Position numbers and translations under genes: made by a program
Notes under the pieces: model-generated
Database searches by the model: none
Seen by the model: the letters and a program-made list of their open reading frames with translations, nothing else
What the model was told of the DNA's origin: nothing
From: Dokdonia sp. 4H-3-7-5
GTDB taxonomy: Bacteria; Bacteroidota; Bacteroidia; Flavobacteriales; Flavobacteriaceae
DNA length: 64,000 bases
NCBI RefSeq assembly: GCF_000212355.1
Contig: NC_015496.1
Span: 3,194,001-3,258,000, forward strand
Reading direction: 5' to 3'
Shown here: positions 61,893 to 64,000 of the stretch, in pieces
Layout: every line of letters starts with the position of its first letter
How positions within the stretch are numbered: position 1 is the first letter of the stretch

Positions 61893-62057
61893 ATGTTCGG
61901 ATTATTTAAAAAGAAAAGCGAAGTAGAAAAACTTCAGGAAAAACACAAAAAAATTTTAGAAAAGGCCTACCAACTATCTAAGAGTGATAGAAGTGCAAGT
62001 GATAGTCTATATGCAGAAGCTGCAGAGATTGAAAAGCAAATATCACAGCATTCGTAA
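61893..62057 (+). CDS. Lacal_2735-type small coiled-coil protein
   Basis: A 54-residue protein that starts MFGLFKKKSEVEKLQEKH and goes on with helices rich in K, E and A, ending IEKQISQHS. This opening and length match the small flavobacterial Lacal_2735 family as I know it. It is probably a single helical hairpin, soluble. The function is unknown. A good promoter lies just upstream. Confidence 0.78.
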   Translation: MFGLFKKKSEVEKLQEKHKKILEKAYQLSKSDRSASDSLYAEAAEIEKQISQHS

Positions 62058-62081
62058 TTTTTAACGCAAATTATTAGCGTA

Positions 62082-62115
62082 TTGTTAAATATTTGTAAAA
62101 AAAACTATATTTTAG
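62082..62115 (+). promoter_or_regulatory. Candidate promoter of the 57-residue ORF
   Basis: TTG at 62082-62084 and TATATTTT at 62106-62113 are separated by 21 bp, near the Bacteroidota consensus, 26 bp before the ATG at 62140. Confidence 0.4.
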
Positions 62116-62139
62116 ACTTGCAAACATAAACACTCTAAA

Positions 62140-62313
62140 ATGAAATCCCTATTCTACTCATCGCCAAAATTGAGGCGATTAATGTCTTATCGAAAGAAAG
62201 CCATGTGCAACGCAAAAAAATGGAGCAATAAAGATGAAATGGCTAGTCACAGCTACCAGATAATGGTGCAGGTGATTGACCAGAAGCTCTCTGCACTTAC
62301 TGTTAATAAATAA
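62140..62313 (+). CDS. Small basic protein of unknown function, 57 residues
   Basis: ATG at 62140, TAA at 62311-62313. The product starts MKSLFYSSPKLRRLMSYRKK and continues with CNAKKWSN and MVQVIDQKLSAL. It is rich in K and R with no membrane segment or signal. Same strand and spacing style as the preceding small gene, and promoter-like elements precede it. I recognise no family; it could be a chance frame. Confidence 0.5.
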   Translation: MKSLFYSSPKLRRLMSYRKKAMCNAKKWSNKDEMASHSYQIMVQVIDQKLSALTVNK

Positions 62314-62371
62314 GCAATAAAGAGTCCATACTCACTAGCATAATAATACGTACCCCACTATATTTGTGAGT

Positions 62372-64000
62372 ATGGAACCTTTTATAGTATCTGCCCGAAA
62401 ATACCGTCCCACCACCTTTAAAGATGTTGTAGGACAACAGGCTATTACTAACACTTTAGAAAACGCAATACGCAATAACCACCTCGCTCAGGCGCTACTT
62501 TTTTGTGGTCCTCGTGGTGTGGGTAAGACGTCTTGTGCACGTATTCTTGCAAAGCAAATCAATACTGACGAGAACACAAGTCCAGATGAGGACTTTGCTT
62601 TTAACGTATTTGAGCTTGATGCAGCCTCAAACAACTCGGTAGATGATATACGTAGTCTTATAGATCAAGTACGTATCCCACCACAGGTAGGAAAGTACAA
62701 GGTGTATATTATTGATGAGGTGCACATGCTCTCTGCTGCGGCCTTTAATGCGTTTCTTAAAACACTAGAAGAACCTCCTAAGCACGCTATCTTTATACTA
62801 GCGACTACAGAAAAACATAAAATCATCCCTACGATACTGTCTCGTTGTCAGATTTTTGACTTCAAGCGTATTACAGTAACAGATGCTCGTAAGCACCTTG
62901 TACAGATCGCGATAGAAGAAGGTATTGAAGCAGATGAAGAAGCACTACATATCATTGCTCAAAAGGCAGATGGAGCGATGCGTGATGCCTTATCCATTTT
63001 TGACCGCGTAGTAAGTTTTAGTGGTAAAACGCTTTCGCGAAAAGCAGTGACAGAGAACTTAAACGTTCTTGACTACGATACTTATTTCACCACCACAGAT
63101 TATCTACTTACAAACGATATCCCACAAGTACTGGTACAGTATAATGATATTTTATCTCGTGGTTTTGATGGACATCACTACATAGCTGGTCTTGCATCTC
63201 ACTTTAGAGACTTGATGGTTTGTAAAAATCCGCCGACGATTCATTTACTGGAAGTTGGTGATACGACTAAGAAAAAGTACTACGAGCAATCACAAAAGAC
63301 CGATATGGCTTTCTTAATGGAAGCTATCAATATTGCAAATGATTGTGATCTCAAATTTAGAACCAGCCGTAACCAGCGACTTCTAGTAGAACTTTGTCTC
63401 ATGCAACTTGCCTCTATCACTTTTGATGGAGAAAAAAAAAATGACGGTCCGTTCTTAGTACCTCCTTCTTATTATAAAGTAGATCATACACAGACTGGCG
63501 CAGCGACACAAACGCAAACGGCAGTCACTCCAAATAATACTGCAGCTACACAAGCACCAAGTGCTACAAATGCTGCTCTAGTAGCAGCACCTGCTGCGCA
63601 AGCTACGAGTACTCCTACTCCAGCAGTTTCTGCTCCTGCACAAACTCCTGTACAAGAAAATACTGTTGCACCAAATGCAGTCGCTCCACAAGCAACGCAA
63701 GCGCAAACGCAAAATGCAGCTCCTGTACAAAATACAGCAGCCACACAGCAACCTGCTCCCGTAACACCTCAAGCTTCACCAACAACTCCTAGCGTACCAG
63801 AATTATCGTTGCGCAAGGATCGTGTGTCTGGATTGTCACTTAAAGGTTTACAGCGTAAAAAGGAGCTAGAGCTAAAGAAAGCGAACAAAAAAGTAGATGT
63901 AGAAAATCTACCTACGGAGCCATTTACAGAAATTGCAATGCAAGCTGCCTGGGCAGAGTATGTAAAACGCCTTCTTGCCAAGGGAGAACGTATTATTGCC
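62372..64000 (+). CDS. dnaX: DNA polymerase III subunits gamma and tau, N-terminal part
   Basis: Clamp-loader ATPase, 543 codons visible, running off the window. The AAA+ module has Walker A GPRGVGKTS near 46-54, IIDEVHML for Walker B, ATTEKHKI for sensor 1 and DGAMRDALSIFD for sensor 2. The helical collar domain ends near 350. A palindrome copy at 63030 is read TLSRKAV. At 63432-63441 lies a run of ten A; in the -1 frame it is followed at once by TGA, giving a predicted 357-residue gamma form. Beyond it comes an A/Q/T/P-rich linker (about 375-470) and the start of the tau-specific part. Confidence 0.95.
   Translation, partial: MEPFIVSARKYRPTTFKDVVGQQAITNTLENAIRNNHLAQALLFCGPRGVGKTSCARILAKQINTDENTSPDEDFAFNVFELDAASNNSVDDIRSLIDQVRIPPQVGKYKVYIIDEVHMLSAAAFNAFLKTLEEPPKHAIFILATTEKHKIIPTILSRCQIFDFKRITVTDARKHLVQIAIEEGIEADEEALHIIAQKADGAMRDALSIFDRVVSFSGKTLSRKAVTENLNVLDYDTYFTTTDYLLTNDIPQVLVQYNDILSRGFDGHHYIAGLASHFRDLMVCKNPPTIHLLEVGDTTKKKYYEQSQKTDMAFLMEAINIANDCDLKFRTSRNQRLLVELCLMQLASITFDGEKKNDGPFLVPPSYYKVDHTQTGAATQTQTAVTPNNTAATQAPSATNAALVAAPAAQATSTPTPAVSAPAQTPVQENTVAPNAVAPQATQAQTQNAAPVQNTAATQQPAPVTPQASPTTPSVPELSLRKDRVSGLSLKGLQRKKELELKKANKKVDVENLPTEPFTEIAMQAAWAEYVKRLLAKGERIIA
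63030..63045. repeat. Palindromic repeat inside dnaX
   Basis: CGCTTTCGCGAAAAGC, with one extra A in the right arm. Read in frame as LSRKA, the third of the three possible frames. Confidence 0.85.
63432..63441 (+). promoter_or_regulatory. A10 slippery run in dnaX, possible programmed frameshift
   Basis: Ten consecutive A in GAA AAA AAA AAT GAC. A shift to the -1 frame, or one extra A by transcript slippage, gives AAA followed by TGA. The position is exactly at the end of the clamp-loader domains. Confidence 0.6.

Noticed and set aside
63432-63441. A10 run as a sequencing error that breaks dnaX
   Set aside because: The frame stays open and in register on both sides, giving a normal dnaX; the run is compatible with a full-length product.
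63484-63981. Minus-strand open frames rich in Ala, Cys and Gly opposite dnaX
   Set aside because: They are mirror images of the low-complexity A/Q/T/P linker of dnaX, with no start context; shadows.

Overview
The window looks like chromosomal DNA of a marine member of the Flavobacteriaceae (Bacteroidota), most like Dokdonia/Krokinobacter; the genus is a guess from gene content. Pointers are the AT-rich sequence, Bacteroidota-type promoter elements (TAnnTTTG at -7 with TTG at -33), lineage-typical families (2TM proteins, DUF4834, a Lacal_2735-type small protein, a LETM1-related protein, PorT-like barrels) and Bacteroidota-style gene order. No rRNA, tRNA, CRISPR array, prophage or insertion sequence was seen.

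Layout. 1-2.1 kb: 5' part of a secreted protein gene and an orphan GAF histidine kinase. 2.4-8.9 kb: fatty-acid beta-oxidation operon (MarR regulator, fadN, a four-helix-bundle cassette, fadA, fadE). 9.1-12.6 kb: pyruvate carboxylase. 12.7-16.5 kb: an AT-rich island with a NUDIX gene overlapping a giant PLD nuclease - SF2 helicase - DUF3427 - S24 peptidase fusion, the best candidate for an undescribed (possibly defence) system. 16.9-32.1 kb: MFS transporter, tRNA-dihydrouridine synthase, a sucrose-phosphorylase-like GH13 enzyme, M28 peptidase, dienelactone hydrolase with an NTF2-like protein, B12-radical-SAM protein, HMG-CoA lyase, FAD dehydrogenase, DUF4834, an outer-membrane transporter-like protein and small families. 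32.1-35.1 kb: BadF-type sugar kinase, gap, pfkA. 35.3-43.6 kb: tamB divergent from tsaD-rsmE, a membrane protein and a CDP-alcohol phosphatidyltransferase. 43.6-49.2 kb: two barrel proteins and a pdxH-sixA-ppk-ppx polyphosphate operon. 49.4-52.5 kb: pyrR-pyrB-orf-rnz-orf operon. 52.6-58.8 kb: alpha-glucosidase, LysE exporter, a small membrane protein, pyrD, pepT, LETM1-related protein. 58.8-61.7 kb: LytTR regulator, amidohydrolase and three tandem 2TM genes. 61.9-64 kb: two small ORFs and the start of dnaX.

Across all of this a short perfect palindrome, core GCTTTCGCGAAAGC and full form TACGCTTTCGCGAAAGCGTA, recurs. The octamer TTCGCGAA occurs about 20 times, where base composition predicts about one. 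Copies lie just after stop codons, in divergent promoters, and in frame inside at least eight proteins, where they encode RFRES, AFAKA or LSRKA. Between 26 and 60 kb they are spaced about every 3.7 kb, and they are absent from the helicase island. A second strong signal is an A10 run in dnaX at the end of the clamp-loader part; in the -1 frame it is followed at once by TGA, which predicts a short gamma product.
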